DNA of 64,000 nucleotides from Puffinus mauretanicus (lineage: Eukaryota; Chordata; Aves; Procellariiformes; Procellariidae): positions 2,170,001-2,234,000 of the forward strand of contig JAJKFH010000374.1 in the NCBI GenBank assembly GCA_023333565.1, given 5' to 3'. How positions within the stretch are numbered: the stretch's first letter is position 1; every line of letters begins with the position of its first letter. The position numbers were made by a program, and so were the translations under genes. This document shows, piece after piece, positions 62,201 through 64,000 of this stretch. The notes beneath the pieces were generated by a model, which searched no databases, was not told the origin of the DNA, and saw only the letters and a list, made by a program, of their open reading frames with translations.

Positions 62201-64000
62201 GAAAGGGAGAACGAATCCAGAGCACGCCCTGACGCGAGTCAACAACTAGTCAGTTCCACAGAAACTGAAGTCTGAATCACCCTCAGTGCACGCTCACGCA
62301 TTTCACCATCACTCTTCCACTCGCTCTTCATCGTTATTTCAATCTATTCACAACCATGTTAGGCATTTAAACTAGTTATGAGGAGAAAAGGATCCATGCA
62401 AAGGAGGCAGTTAAAAATTAACTAAATTGGTACAGTTAAGATTATTTTGGAAAGCAGAATGCCCTCAGGAAATAGTGACTAGCCAGTTTAATCTCATTTC
62501 TGTTTGCCGTATGGTTGGAGCTATAGCACCGCAAGCGCTAGAAGGTGTGGAAAGATGCAACTCTCACATGTTCAGAAGTAAAATACTCAAGGTCAGCTGA
62601 ATAGTCACTGAACAATAGACTGAACAAGAAATTAAAAGGTACCCAAGAAATGCCAACCAACTGAAGAAAACAGTCATGTTTCTCAGCCATATGTCCCAGC
62701 TGAACTTTCTGTTCCCTTGTGTCATTTAATCCCAGTTTTTCCCAAGTGATCAAAGAGGGCTTCAAAGGAGACTGCTCACCAGAGTGCCCAGAAGCTGCAC
62801 AGCCCTCCTGTTCCAAATTCAACACCTCCTGAGCTACTGCCTTTCATACCATCAAAACTGTCTTATGGGCATATTTTAGGCGCTAAGCAATCCTTTGCGG
62901 CATTGACAGCAACAAGTTCACTGCTTCTCCAGTTTTTGCCTTTATCCAGGGAACTTTGCTTTTTATTTTAAAAACCTTCTCTGATTTCAGATGGTTTTCC
63001 TTCCCTTGCCCACTCCCTCATTGATGTTTAATATTCTTCCACAAAGTCATGCTGCCCTACTCTGTTGCTCATTTCCTTTTCCAAGTCAACTTACCCTCCT
63101 TTTTTCCCCCCAAGCCTTACATGCTTCTTTTCTCTCTTCTCATTCAGTTGTTGCAATCGAGTTCCTCTAGCCAACTAGATTCAATGGACAGATTCCTGCA
63201 CAGGGCTCTCCTCAAATCTCCTGCTCAAGTGCACTCCCTGTTCACACAAAAAGAATTAGGTCATCTGATTGCAAGCGTACACAACAAATGCTACAGCAAC
63301 AGATGTTACAGCAACACAGAACTGCAAGCTGTTCCGTGATCCAGTTTACTATGACCCAGTTTTGAGTCGCTATCTGTATCTGTATGTGTTCTGAAAAGTA
63401 GGGGCTTGGTTTCAAAAAAGAAAAAACCCACATGTATACAAAGCTCCGTGCATAGTTATATGGCTGAAGTGCTCATACAGCCAAAGAAAAGAGCAAAAAA
63501 GGGCATTTGTGCAGAATAATATGCAGTTGCAACTGCCAGCATTGATTTCAAGCCATAATGCTAATGTATGCCACCTGAGGATTAGGTGGAGGGTTCAGCA
63601 CACACTGCAACACAACAACAAAACCACACTTACTCTAGATTGGGATAGCCAAGCCATGGTAATGTGGATCATCACCGGTTTGTAGAGCTTGCTTTCACCG
63701 CTGCCAACTACGTGATGCAGTCATTGCTGCCGAATGAAAAATGTTTGTTGAAGCCTGGAAGTACTGTCAAAGACCAGTACAAATTGGTGTGAATTAACCA
63801 TGGGTGTCACACTGCTCAGTCAGCAGAAGCGGGTTTCTGCAAGGTAGAACAGCATCCCATGTTTCAGAGAGAGTTCTCCCATCAGTGCCTCATCTGCTAG
63901 TAAGAATGAAGGTGACAGTAGGACCAGGACTACTGACGGATCACTATTAGAGAGGTTATTTGGCTTTTTTCCCCAATATAATTCTCACACTTAGAAGCAC

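Larger units (their letters stand above)
39800..64000. other. Region upstream of SLC41A3, no gene recognised
   Basis: In about 24 kb I found no exon of a known family on either strand. ALDH1L1, the upstream neighbour in mammals as I remember it, left no visible exons. The contents I can support are the CR1 relics at 44140 and 55085, old repeat pieces at 53383 and 59125, and the tandem duplications at 42165 and 49144. AT-rich segments at 44690-44840 and 56850-57010 look like possible non-coding regulatory elements. Open frames such as 58239-58817 have no domain character. Confidence 0.55.

Overview
The window looks like avian (sauropsid) nuclear DNA. It has intron-rich vertebrate genes with canonical GT-AG junctions, a CpG-island promoter, AATAAA poly(A) signals, and interspersed repeats that are CR1-type LINE relics rather than Alu/L1. 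One CR1 tail (around 35.78 kb) is of the type common in birds. The species cannot be told from sequence alone. Nothing bacterial, phage or CRISPR-like is present.

Layout. (1) 1-4.88 kb holds the 3' part of CHST13 on the + strand: intron, then the large last coding exon (3553-4398), a 3'UTR and a poly(A) signal at 4855. The upstream exons were not found here. (2) About 4.9-13.15 kb is the intergenic gap between two convergent (tail-to-tail) genes. It holds microsatellites, small GC-rich patches and an AT-rich block, and no recognisable gene. (3) About 13.15-39.5 kb holds essentially complete SLC41A3 on the - strand, a solute carrier 41 family (MgtE-like) divalent-cation/Mg2+ transporter. Ten coding exons were joined by hand with consistent phases; they give 485 codons plus stop, close to the human length as I remember it (about 507). 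The CpG-island promoter and a probable non-coding first exon lie at about 39.2-39.5 kb. (4) About 39.8-64 kb contains no exon I recognise, only repeat relics, short tandem duplications and AT-rich sequence. It is the region upstream of SLC41A3.

The most interesting signal is that SLC41A3 carries two exons for the same piece of protein, the first membrane helix. The distal one (37868-38186) has its own Kozak ATG and a strongly basic N-terminus. The proximal one (32831-32925) resembles the mammalian version. Both end in phase 0 after a Gln codon and can each splice to the exon at 27261, but they begin in different phases. Including both would frameshift into a stop, so they look like mutually exclusive alternative N-termini.

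The two genes are functionally unrelated: CHST13 is a Golgi chondroitin 4-O-sulfotransferase using PAPS, and SLC41A3 is a membrane cation transporter. Their link is only positional.
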